A stretch of 64,000 bases of DNA from Golubevia sp. BC0850 (lineage: Eukaryota > Basidiomycota > Exobasidiomycetes > Golubeviales > Golubeviaceae), in contig JAAVVG010000012.1 in assembly GCA_012976225.1 (NCBI GenBank), positions 124,001 through 188,000 on the forward strand, given 5' to 3'. Position numbers and translations under genes: made by a program. Positions 1 to 9,543 of the stretch are shown in pieces. The notes beneath the pieces were generated by a model. That model was not told the DNA's origin, made no database searches, and saw only the letters and a list, made by a program, of their open reading frames with translations. Numbering within the stretch: the stretch's first letter is position 1; each line of letters starts with the position of its first letter.

Positions 1-116
1 ATTCCAAAGTAGTCGAGGATTTATCTTGCAACGACCATTTCCATCGATTTACTTCCTTCCCCTTCGTTCAAAGAATGAGGTTCCGACTGATTACTCTGTT
101 CCTCACTCTTACTTTT
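1..116 (+). repeat. Inverted repeat copy A (partner at 28853-28968)
   Basis: The first 116 bases match the reverse complement of 28853-28968 without gaps, with about eight mismatches (roughly 93 percent identity by eye). The match starts at base 1, so the repeat probably continues to the left of the window. Both copies encode MRFRLITLFL followed by divergent sequence. The frame upstream of that methionine is also open in the partner copy. It could be a piece of an F-box/LRR-like paralogue or a small signal-peptide-like ORF; I cannot decide. Confidence 0.75.
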
Positions 117-611
117 CCATCAAATTTTCCCAAAATAGCACCCAAACCACCAAAACCAGTTCCATTTCCATGCAACAAGCCTCCATCCAATTCTTCTTCA
201 CTTTTCCCATCAAATTCATTGCGATTTGAGAAACAATGGAGGATAGGGAGAACAGAGAATGAGAGGAAGGAAGGAAAGATGAGATGGTTCTCGAGGGAAG
301 AAGCAATTTCAATCACGTTTTCTGTTGCGAAGCGATTGCGTTCCCGAGACTCAAAAAAAGTGGCTTCTTTAGTCAAATCGATTGAAGACCACCGCAAACT
401 TACAGGAATACTACCTTTGGAAACTTTGAATCAAGTGCAATCCGTCCTCTCCTCTCCAAAAGAGCACCTGACCTATCTTTGCAAGAAATCGCCAAAAAAG
501 AGACTGACTACAACCATGAACAAAAAAATAAATATGACAGAGGCAGCAAAGTGGCAAAGACACGAGCAAAGTAACAAAAGGAAGAGGGAGTGTCCAGAAC
601 ACAAAAAGGAA

Positions 612-709
612 TTCCCGCTAGCCGATTTGAACGACTGACCTCGTCATGAGCCTGGAAACCAGGAGAGGTTATTTACTAGTGACGCGCTCTGCCCCTGAGC
701 TAAGAGGGA
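612..709 (-). tRNA. tRNA-Thr (anticodon AGU) with a 26-nt intron
   Basis: Read on the minus strand the sequence folds as a complete cloverleaf. The acceptor stem TCCCTCT (703-709) pairs with AGCGGGA (613-619) except for one T-C mismatch, and the discriminator A is at 612. The D arm is GCTC/GAGC (697-700 and 686-689). The anticodon stem is CGTCA/TGACG (680-684 and 642-646). The T arm is AGTCG/CGGCT around TTCAAAT (620-636). The anticodon AGT is at 675-677, preceded by U33. A 26-nt intron at 648-673 sits one base 3' of the anticodon, the standard place for nuclear tRNA introns. An open frame that runs across this locus on the plus strand is a chance reading. The acceptor mismatch could mean an edited or weakly functional gene. 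Confidence 0.82.
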
Positions 710-1683
710 CTTTACTTGGTGTTCCTGAGGCAAGAAATGTACGTATTTATAAGCTCAGACAAGGAAGAATTTCGGAGTCCCACCCTTGCTTCACTTTGCT
801 CTTCGGTTCATGTGTCGAGTGCGTAAAAAGCATTCATTCCATCATCCCAAGCTCAAAAAGAAAAAAATCAAAAAGAAAAAAATTCAATCGCGAGGAGCTC
901 AATTTTGCGTCTCGTTTGCTCCATCAAAAAAGGTCTCTCAGGCCTGAAACTTTTTTGGAAGCAGCTTCTACGGCGGAAAAATCTGTTCAAGAAGTTTGGA
1001 GTCGGGCGAAGAGCAGAAATTCAACTGAACATCAATTTCTCGCTTTCCTGACAAATCGAGCATGTGTTTAAGGAGAGAGAAAAAATCAATGATACTATCA
1101 AAAGGATTCACATCATATTGGAAAGTGAAAAGAGTTGACGGGAGTCGCTGTGAGCCAAGAGTCACTTCAGATGATGCGTTTCAACGCCTACTATCCTCCT
1201 AGGGGACCCCCTGGACCTTGAATCGACCTCAATTCTGCCTGGTACTAACATTGAGCTGAGCTCAGTAGCGGGAGACGCGATGCCAGACGCTCCGAAAAGG
1301 TTGGGGTGGGATTGTCACAAGTCAGGCGAGCTGCGTCTAGAAGCTCCTCAAGACGGCAGATCTTGGATCGCACTTCTCGTCGGACTACCTCACTTACTCA
1401 AGGTTTCAGCGATCTCTCATCTCATCGAAACCACAAGGGAGGGGTTCGATGGGTTCGTGCATTGAGGCGAAGGTGTCTCCTTTACACCTCACACCCACCT
1501 TCTTCTCCTGAGTGAAGACATGGGGAACTAAACTCTAAAAGTTCCATAGAAATCATATGATTATAATCAGGCCGAAAATCAAATCATAAAAGAAGAAGGA
1601 ACATTTTAAAGAAGTCTCAAGAAGCTCCACCTCTTCTTCACTATCTTCTCTTCTGAGCTCCTCCCTTTGAATTCAAACTCAAG
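710..1683. other. Intergenic, no gene recognised
   Basis: Short open frames occur on both strands, but none has splice signals, a recognisable motif or plausible composition. I see no repeat or RNA gene here apart from the tRNA to the left. Confidence 0.5.
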
Positions 1684-3914
1684 ACGAAACTTCTCAGCTT
1701 GGTATATCTAGCTCCTTTGGTAATTATTTCTGTCCACTCTTTGAAAGACCGCTACGGCGAGCTGGCTTCCGTACCAGAGCAGCATAAGATGGAGAGCAGG
1801 TTCTCTCGGAGAAGAGTTGGATCCCCGTTGGCAGAGTCAGATCTCCATAGGCGACTCTCACCAATGATTTTAATACCGGATCATCACTCTCCAAGTTTCG
1901 ACGTTCTCTTTCCTCCAGATCCCTTCAAGAGTCAGTCAGCCGAGCAACAGGTTGAGATAGCCACAGATCCGGATCCTGTCGATGCTGCCAATTCAGCTGT
2001 CGATCTTCCTAATGTTGCGGGCAACACTCAAGGAAACGACAACACGGGAGGAGACATCATTTTTGGAGACGGAGACTCTTCCCATTATCCTTGGAATGCG
2101 GGAACTTAGTGAGTTCAGAATCAAAATGAGAGAGAAGAGAGACAACGGGACTTGTTTTTTTTTAACTCGTTCGTACAAACGTTGATATCTCACTTTCTTC
2201 GTTTCTAAATTTCAACTGGCGCAGTTTTTTTTCTCTGACTTGGTTCCTTCCTCTCTACCCTCTTTCACTCTTGGAGCTTCAACACCAACCGAGATGCAGT
2301 CCCTAGTGCTGATGGTGGATGGACTGCACTTCCCGAAGTCTCCGGTTTCTTTCTGAACAGGACTACGCAGATCAACAAGGAGGGAGCCATCCAGCCATTC
2401 TGCATCACCGATGACTACGATCCATCAATCACCAAACGAGCCATCATCGTGATGCCTGGAAAACCTCGGGACTTTTGGAAGTATTCAACTCTTATGGGAA
2501 ATGTACTGAATGTCACCATCAATGGCAATCATAGCTTTGATTCAGGGGTCAACCCAATCAATAGAGACGAAGTCATCATCATCGGACCAGCCTTCTTGAA
2601 TCAGCTAGATCAAGCAGCTGGAGCGGTCCAAGACGCCAAAGAATTGGTCTTTCATGGAGCTCGATGGCAGTCTGGAGGTTACTCAAGAAGCCCAGAGCTC
2701 AACAGTGGAGCGATCTCTAGCTACGAAGTCATTGACTTTTTAGTTGAAATGCTCTTCGACAAGTCTCAATTTCCTAGTCTCAATCAGGTGGTTATCGCAG
2801 GTCATTCTTTGGGAGGACAGGCAGTCACATGAGATGTTCTTTGTTATCCAAGCAGAAGAAATACGATCTAAACGTCAATTGTTGGATTTGGAATTCAGGC
2901 TCGTATGCTTGGTTAACAGAGGATCGACTTTACCCGAATGCATCTTGTCAAGATTTTGATTCGTGGCCTTATGGACTAGGTGGGAACAGTAAAATCATCC
3001 CGAAATACTCAAGAAAAGATGTTGTCAACGATAAGCAAGCTGTCATCGATAGGTTTAGGTCTAGGAAAGTGCACTACGCTTTTGGTCTGCTTGATAAGGG
3101 TCCTGGTGACACCCTTTGTCAAGTGAATTTCAAAGGAATGAGAGCTGTGTGACATCGCTATAAGATATATTGCGATGGGACTACAAAATAGTCAAGTGAG
3201 ATCAAGTCGTGCGCTACGTTTCACAAGCTGGAAGTGACTCGATAGCCAAGTCTTACTTCCAGTTGGAGAGAAGGAGATCTTACTTCTCCTTCTAATTGAT
3301 CGTGATGTGGTTCTTCTCTCTCTTTACTTTTCCTTTGTTCAGGCCGTGATGCAAGGAGGAAATCATCTAGATAGAGGAACTCGCTTCGTCGTCACTTCAG
3401 GAAGCGTGCCTGGAGGGTTTCCCCAAACCCATTCCGCAGACTTTATCGCCATTGCCTCTCACCAAAGTGAGCTAAAATGTCATATTTAGAAAGCTCCAAG
3501 ATATTGGAGGGTTGACTCACTTCATGTTGACAGAGGAGTCGATTTCAACCTTTGACGCCGCCACCACCTTCTCCCCCTTCGTCCACAGACTATCCCATGT
3601 TCTCCGTCAACGTTTCACTACAGCACATCTTCGCTACAGACTACAACGTTCGACATCCTGATCTTACCGACTTGGTAAATCCAGGGGACGAACCACCAAG
3701 CTTCGTGATAGCTTCTTCGATTCTTGGAGGTACAATTGCTGCTGTCATTTGGAGCATTGTTCTGCTGTATCTCATGTTCCCACCAGACAAGGTCAAGTCT
3801 TTGGATTCAACGGAGATGGAAACTGAGTTTGGAGGCGAAAGAGAAAGAGAAAGAGAAAGTTTAAGGCTTTTGATAAAGAGTCCAATGAGTGCCCATTTTA
3901 AGAAGACTCTGTAA
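1684..3914 (+). pseudogene. Alpha/beta-hydrolase with C-terminal membrane anchor, apparently damaged
   Basis: Four exons fit: 1684-2108, 2277-3122, 3343-3466 and 3589-3914. The protein begins with a signal-peptide-like hydrophobic stretch (LLSLVYLAPLVIISV), has a Ser/Thr-rich spacer, then a catalytic domain with the nucleophile elbow GHSLGG near 2806-2820 and possible catalytic partners around QGGNHLDRG. It ends with one transmembrane helix (IAAVIWSIVLLYLMF) and a short charged cytosolic tail. This suggests a secreted or cell-surface serine esterase. Two lesions are visible. No ATG precedes the signal peptide: the expected initiator is ACG at 1684-1686, and the next in-frame ATG is at 1789. 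One base is missing near 2829, just after GGQAVT, which shifts the frame to an immediate TGA. Everything downstream is still open and correctly spliced, so decay is recent or an assembly error is possible. Substrate unknown. Confidence 0.6.
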
Positions 3915-6900
3915 CAAATTCCCTAGAAGACAATTCAAATGTACCAAAAGTTCATAGATACATTATTGTAAAATCGTCATACTTGAAGAACGTCGCTTTC
4001 TCTTGCCTCTAACAGCCACTGGTGATCCAGAACGCGTCACGTCCTAGAAATCGTAGGACGCTCCCCTCGCCTCCCTCGACGAGGTTCAGCGTGTCTTAGA
4101 GATGATTTCTTACCGTCTGGTCCAGTGGAATAAACATTTTCAGACCTCAGGGTGTAGAGTGTTCCAAAGCTCGCGTTGCCAATTGCCACTTACTATAGAG
4201 TCGCGGTATAAAAAGGATTCCTTTGTCCATCTCCTTCTTGCTCCCAACTCCATCCATCCAAACCAGAAGCTTCCCAGATTCATTTATCGATTATCTCGCT
4301 CTTTGAATTCTCCCTCTCAAGACCTAATTAAAACGGAATTGGGATAGAAAAGGTTAGAGAGACTTTGTTAACTCATAGTTTCTGGTCAAGGTTCAATAAA
4401 GGTGGATTGTTTAGCCATAGCTGCCAATTGAATCCTTGTACTCAACATCATCGTATCCTTTTAGACACACTAAGGTTGTTTAAACAAAGGATATGACCCT
4501 AACCCTAAGTTTATCCTTGTCATTATCGGAACCCTTTTCTTACGGCCCTTCTGAAAAGAAAGAGGTACAGGTCATCTCCTATTTCAAACTTAATCTTAAG
4601 AACCAATCATTTTTCTATTCTTTATACTTCACTTCCTGAGTCTCAGTCTCTAAGTTATTAGGTCTTCTTATTGACACCTTTGGACGAGGATCGAGTTTTA
4701 TCATCATTCCTTCATTGGGTGAGTGCAAGTTTTGCAGAGAAACTTTTCAATCTTGGGTCCAGTCTGTCTCCTTTCTCTCTTTCGAGTGAGTTATTTGGGA
4801 TCAGTTTGATTAGATGAAGGGAGAAACACGGGCAAGATTGATGTGAAGGTGTCACCAAAGGAGAGTTGGATGCGGAGGAAAGAAGGCGCGACGGAGCTCA
4901 GAGTTCTTAGAGTGGCCAAATTCTCTTGTAACAGAGGTTCATCAGGATGTGATTATCGCATCGTTACCATCTTATGGGTCGGTTGTTCCATTCTCTTTCT
5001 TCTGAGGAAAGGGTGAAGGGTTCTTTCCCTCTCCTCCTCCTTTGGGTTATGAGTTTTCATTCTCCCGAGACGGCAACTGCTGGCGTGCCCTGCTGTCTCA
5101 CAGTGGGTCTGTTGTTAGTCTTGTTCCTTAACGGTGGGAGGAGTGGAAGGCGGAAGGCAGACCGAGATCTCCCAATCAGAAGAGAGGGAAGGGAACTTCT
5201 GTCCTTCGGTTTCAACTCTCTCTTCTCTCTCTAGGAGCTTTCACTCGTTTCCCCTTCTTTCGTATCTTCTCTCTTTTAGAAACAACCCGTCAATTTTACT
5301 CTCTTCCCAAGTCGATGACGTCAACTTCCGCCACTTTCAAAGGAGAGAGGAGACTTATCCATATTGTTAGCTGCAAGACTTCCACAAGATACTCGAAAAG
5401 GAGAAGTATAGGGTTAATGAATTAGATTATATTATTGAGATTAAGGGGAGATGATCGCAGAATAAAAACAAATGACAGTGCTTTAAGTCGATTTGAACCT
5501 GTTTCGAATCACCTAAGACTTTTAGTCCGTTTCTATCCAAGAGTCTTTTTCTGAGCCCTTCTTTTTACTCTGTTTCAAACCAACAAAGAGGGCGCTAACT
5601 TCTTCATACCCTTTTCTTAAATGACTTTTCTCTTTTCTTTTCTTTGGCTTCTCTCTCTCGGGAGAGTTGTTGAGGGATGGAAGGGGAAGAGTTAGAAGGA
5701 GTTAAGAGTTTACTTGGGAAATTAAAACTGGACTTCATAAGTTAGGTCTGGTTTCCATATTTCATCCATGGTTTAAGAGATAGTTTACAGCTTAGAGAAT
5801 TTATTCTTTAGGTTTAGGTAGAGAATCTGGGAAATCTGGAGGTCTTCAAACCCAATCCTTCTTCAGCTCCTTCTTAATAAGGTTTCAAACAGCCACTCTT
5901 TCCTTTACCCTTCTCTTCAAATCCTTTTTTCATTGGGATAACTTTCCTCCATCTATCCTTCTTTCTTCAATCTTGCAAACAAAATCAAACGATGACCCTC
6001 GGGTTTAAGTGGTCTCTTCCAAACCTTGTCCTTATTCTTTCTCTATCGATTTCAATGACTTCTTTCCCTCTTCGGGGGAAATTAATCTTTTGGAAGCAAA
6101 CTTTGCTACTCGAGTTTGAAGAGAATCTCTTCTCTTTTTTCATCGAAGGGTATGGGTGAAAGGACAAGAAAGTAAAAGAATCACATTCGTTTAGAGTCAA
6201 GTGCTCGATTCCTTTTTTTAGTTTTTTTAGCATTATTTCAGAGATAAGAAGATTGATGTTGAGAATGATAAGAGATGGAAAAGGAAAGTAGTCGATGGGA
6301 GGTTGGATGACGAGGACCTAAACCTGGGATTGGAGATTACTTCTCTCTTTCTTGGGGGTTTTTAGATTGGGTACATAATTTTTCTCACTCTTTAAAGCCT
6401 TCTGTTTGCTAGCTTTGTAATGAAGTTGGTGATTTGGCTTCTTTGTCTTTTGAATGTTTTTGGCCCCCTGTTTCTGGATCGCCATGCAACGCTTGCCCCA
6501 CTTTTCGTGTATGTATTTTGTTTCTCAAATGAGTTTTATTTGTCAATGTCATTAGTTTCTCAGTTATTTGATCGCCTACACCTACTCGAGTTTAATTTCT
6601 CGCTTCTCTTGGTCTCGGTTTTAATCTTTCGTCGCAGTTGGTCGCCCCAGCTCTGAAAGAGGGGCGAACATTCCAATTCCAGCATATACACTTCAAAGCC
6701 TAAAGCCACAAGCTTCATATCGAGATACATTTACCAAGGTCTCTGAGAAACGGAGCTTTCTCGTTGAAACGGGATGTAAGCCTAGAATCGACAGTCACCT
6801 TGCCCTTTCTCCCCTACTTCAAACAATCTGGGTTTCGGTTTGATCGCATACGAGAACACAGTAGATTGGTCAACAGAATCCCACTCTGTCTTGAAAAAGG

Positions 6901-7097
6901 AATCTCATTAGAAACTTTAGAGGCAGCGACGATTTTGAAAAGTCTTCGACATGAAACAATAGGAAGATTTGAAGAATGATGTCAATCGAGTTCGAACAGA
7001 AAAGAAAGAAACAGATCTTACTGAATGTAGAAACGCAAATTTGCGGAACTTGAGGAAAGAAGTGGACTTTGACTACGTCTTTTCTTTCTCTCTCCTC
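3915..7097. other. Gene-poor 3.2-kb interval
   Basis: No coding region is convincing on either strand. The DNA is rich in TTCTCTCTTT-type pyrimidine runs. A TATA-like box (TATAAAAA) is at 4207-4214 and a perfect TGACGTCA palindrome at 5316-5323, but no credible ORF follows either. A plus-strand frame at 6764-6979 is open without a recognisable motif. The interval could hold a non-coding transcript or old decayed genes; the sequence alone does not decide. Confidence 0.45.
4207..4214 (+). promoter_or_regulatory. TATA-like box without an evident gene
   Basis: The octamer TATAAAAA sits in a GC-richer context. It resembles the TATA box upstream of the ferric reductase gene at 16835. No start codon with a long frame follows within several hundred bases, so this may be fortuitous or belong to a non-coding RNA. 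Confidence 0.25.
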
Positions 7098-9061
7098 TCA
7101 TTCTCTCTGTTCCAAATCAAAAGAAGCAATGCCTTTCCTTCGATAAGCTGTACACTCGTTGATCGATCTCCGTTCTGGAAACTGAATCCAAGACTCCTCA
7201 CCCATCTCCAAACCTCTTTCACCGAAAATATTGAATTCCGCTAGGGTGTCGTCATTGAGGAAAGGGAGAGACCCACGGAAGAGTCGACAGACACAACTCT
7301 CCTTTTGTACTTCACCAACTGAAGGAAAGAATAGAGCGGTTCGAAAAGTCAGATCGTGAGATAGAACTTCACCTTTAGTTCAGTCAAAAGTGAAGCTCTT
7401 GTGTCAACTCACTTGTTTCTCCTCTTTCCAAAGTTCTTAGCTTCACCTTCCCGCTTTTGACCATCTCACTCCCTTCCAAGAATCCCTTGCCACTTTCCAG
7501 GATTTGAGAGATTGCGGAGAAGACATCTCTGAGCCTGCAAAATTGATTGCTTTAGATGGGACCACCAGTTCTTTGGCGCTTGGAAGACCTTCGCTCGAGA
7601 GCATAGCAGATAGCAGGGGCTCTTCTTCGAAGTCTTGATCCCGAGGATTGGATTCGTCAAACCAGTAGAACAGTAGATGACGCACCTCAACCCTTAAGAC
7701 GGAAGCATCCAGCTTCTCTCTCTGCATCGATCTCAGCAGAAACCCGTCCAAACTCAAGATCTTCAGTACCTTGAATTTCAAGAGCTGCGAACTCAGGAAG
7801 TTTGAGCGATGGATTGAAATGAGAGGAAGATGCTTGAGTGAAGAGTAAGATCCGGCGAGACTTGAGAGAAAGTCCACTGAGACTTGACATGTTGACAATG
7901 CTCCTAAAGTCGCAATTGCCCCTCCACCTAAGACCTCCAAAGAATCGAGAGACCGAGTAACCTGAAAGAAGTGATAAACTGCTGCTGTCTCCAAGTTTTC
8001 CCCCACCAAGCTACTCTCTTCACCTCTCCATCTTTTCCATCCTCTATTGTTGACAGGACCATCATCCCAGACAATCACGGGTCTGCGAGCTAGCTGCTTG
8101 ACGTTTGATAGACCTTTGAAGGTTTCCGAGTACTCCAAAAGATGAGCGAATCTAAATAGAAGGTTGTTGAAGCTTGAGTCAAGTTAGAGCAAAACACTCT
8201 TGCCATTCAGATCGTGGGGGGAAGATTTGAGGCCAGGGGAAAGATTGGAGGTCAGTTTGAGGGGCGAGCTAAGGCAAGTGGCCGAATGGAGAGACAAGGC
8301 ACCTTTCGACTCACCCAGGATCCAGATCATGTTCTGAGCTGTCATTTTACATTTGAGATCTTTAATAGAAGTCAAAAAGAGCCTCTTCAGGGATTGGGTC
8401 AGGAAAGGGAGTCGGAGGCTCCTTCCTTGGCTAATAGCCACCAATGGGAACGAGTAGATTCCACCTGCTAGGACTAGAGTCTGGAGGTTTCGACACTTTC
8501 ATTAGAATGCTTCCCAACAATTGATGTCCAGCTTCGACTTGAGTGAGTCTTCGTCCGGCTGCAGAATTCAGAGCTTTCCACAGCTTGATGAAGGAAGCGC
8601 TCTCTTCGTCAGTGGGATCGTCTTCCAAGTCTCTTACCACCAGCTGCTGAATCTGACGACCGAATTCGGGCTCTTTTTGAAGTAGCGAGTTCGGGCTCTT
8701 TTTGAAGTAGCGAGTTGATTGAATCCACGTTGAGCACGGTGAAAGTAACGTTTTATATCAACTGGAGTAGGCCGATCTTGAAGTCGAGGCGACAGAGAGA
8801 AGCGCATAGTCTCTGAATCTGTTGATAAGAAAAGACAAGAGCATTTTTAAATCAGTGGAGAACGATGAAAGCAGACAGGAAAGAAGAAGAAGCTACCCAC
8901 CTTTTTCCTTTCTCTCTTCGCTCTTCGAAGTCTTTGCCGAGCTCCTCTTTCCGTGCCCAGCTCCTGATGAATCCGACGACTAGAGGAACGAGATCTTCAC
9001 GTAGAGTGCTGAAGGTTGGTGGTCTCTTTTCTGATCTTTCGATGACGAGCTCCTGATCCAT
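7098..9061 (-). pseudogene. F-box/LRR-like gene, decayed copy A
   Basis: This is a close relative of the locus at 29818-31458, in the same orientation. The start is ATG at 9061. An F-box-like segment follows (LREDLVPLVVGFIRSW), then leucine-rich sequence in several exons, including the 7443-8138 stretch (LLEYSETFKGLSNVKQLARR, SLDSLEVLGG, LKILSLDGF). A donor GTGAGTT near 7393 and an acceptor near 7310 allow a last exon ending at TGA 7098-7100. Damage is clear. A 25-bp tandem duplication (8665-8714) shifts the frame, and an in-frame stop follows RSAYSS in the second exon. Between the F-box part and the next exon it carries an intron-like segment that copy B lacks. F-box proteins recruit substrates to SCF ubiquitin ligases; this copy is unlikely to make the full protein. 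Confidence 0.6.
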
Positions 9062-9331
9062 AATGCAAAGGCTGAGTGGGAGAGGAACAGAAGGAAAGGA
9101 AGTGAAATCAGGAACTCTAGCTTGCGAATCTTTTGTCCCTCTATTGCATCTAGTACAAAGGGCACTTACCCTACTCAGAGTGCTTTCTTACAAATGAGAT
9201 GAATCTTCTCTTGAAGACGGAAAGGCAGAAGATGCGATTATTAGGAAGAAAGAAGAAAAATGGGAAGAATTGCTCTTAATCAAGAAAAATGCGCTCATCT
9301 CAGACCCCTTCTTCAATTTACTCCTCCCGCC
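7243..9331. repeat. Segmental duplication, copy A (partner 29812-31683)
   Basis: About 2.1 kb here aligns collinearly and in the same orientation with 29812-31683. Matching blocks run from the last exon of the F-box gene (GGAGAG context near 7305) through its start codon and about 270 bases further upstream (CAGACCCCTTCTTCAAT near 9300 and again near 31653). Divergence is visible in every block, so the duplication is not very recent. Confidence 0.75.
8665..8714 (+). repeat. 25-bp perfect tandem duplication
   Basis: The unit starting TTCGGGCTCTTTTTGAAGTA occurs twice head to tail at 8665-8689 and 8690-8714. It lies inside the second coding exon of the decayed F-box gene. The partner locus at 31200-31225 has the unit once. 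Twenty-five is not a multiple of three, so the duplication shifts the frame. Confidence 0.95.
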
Positions 9332-9543
9332 TTCATTCAATCTATAAAGAGACAACTTCGAATCTTCAAAAATAAGTTTTGGTATCAGCGTATCAGGGTC
9401 CAATTCAAGATCCGAATTGTTTCGAAAGAAGCGTCGCACTTCGGTCCTGGGCCTGCCTGCTGCCTATCTGCCTACTGCCTGATCATCTATTCAGCCAGAT
9501 AAATGCGGAAAAAAGTCACACTACCTCACCACGGAAAACAGTT

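Noticed and set aside
75-638. 187-codon frame starting with a signal-peptide-like MRFRLITLFL
   Set aside because: After the repeat region the sequence is purine/pyrimidine-biased without domains and it runs into the tRNA gene; no support as a secreted protein beyond the first residues.
646-1071. Plus-strand 141-codon open frame
   Set aside because: It overlaps the tRNA-Thr gene and has no splice signals or motif; read as chance.
2820-2850. A 29-nt GT-AG intron that would bypass the hydrolase frameshift
   Set aside because: Too short for splicing here, and it would delete residues expected between GGQ and KKYD; a missing base explains the break better.
4494-4506. CCCTAA repeated twice, telomere-like
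   Set aside because: Only two units; too short for an interstitial telomeric tract.
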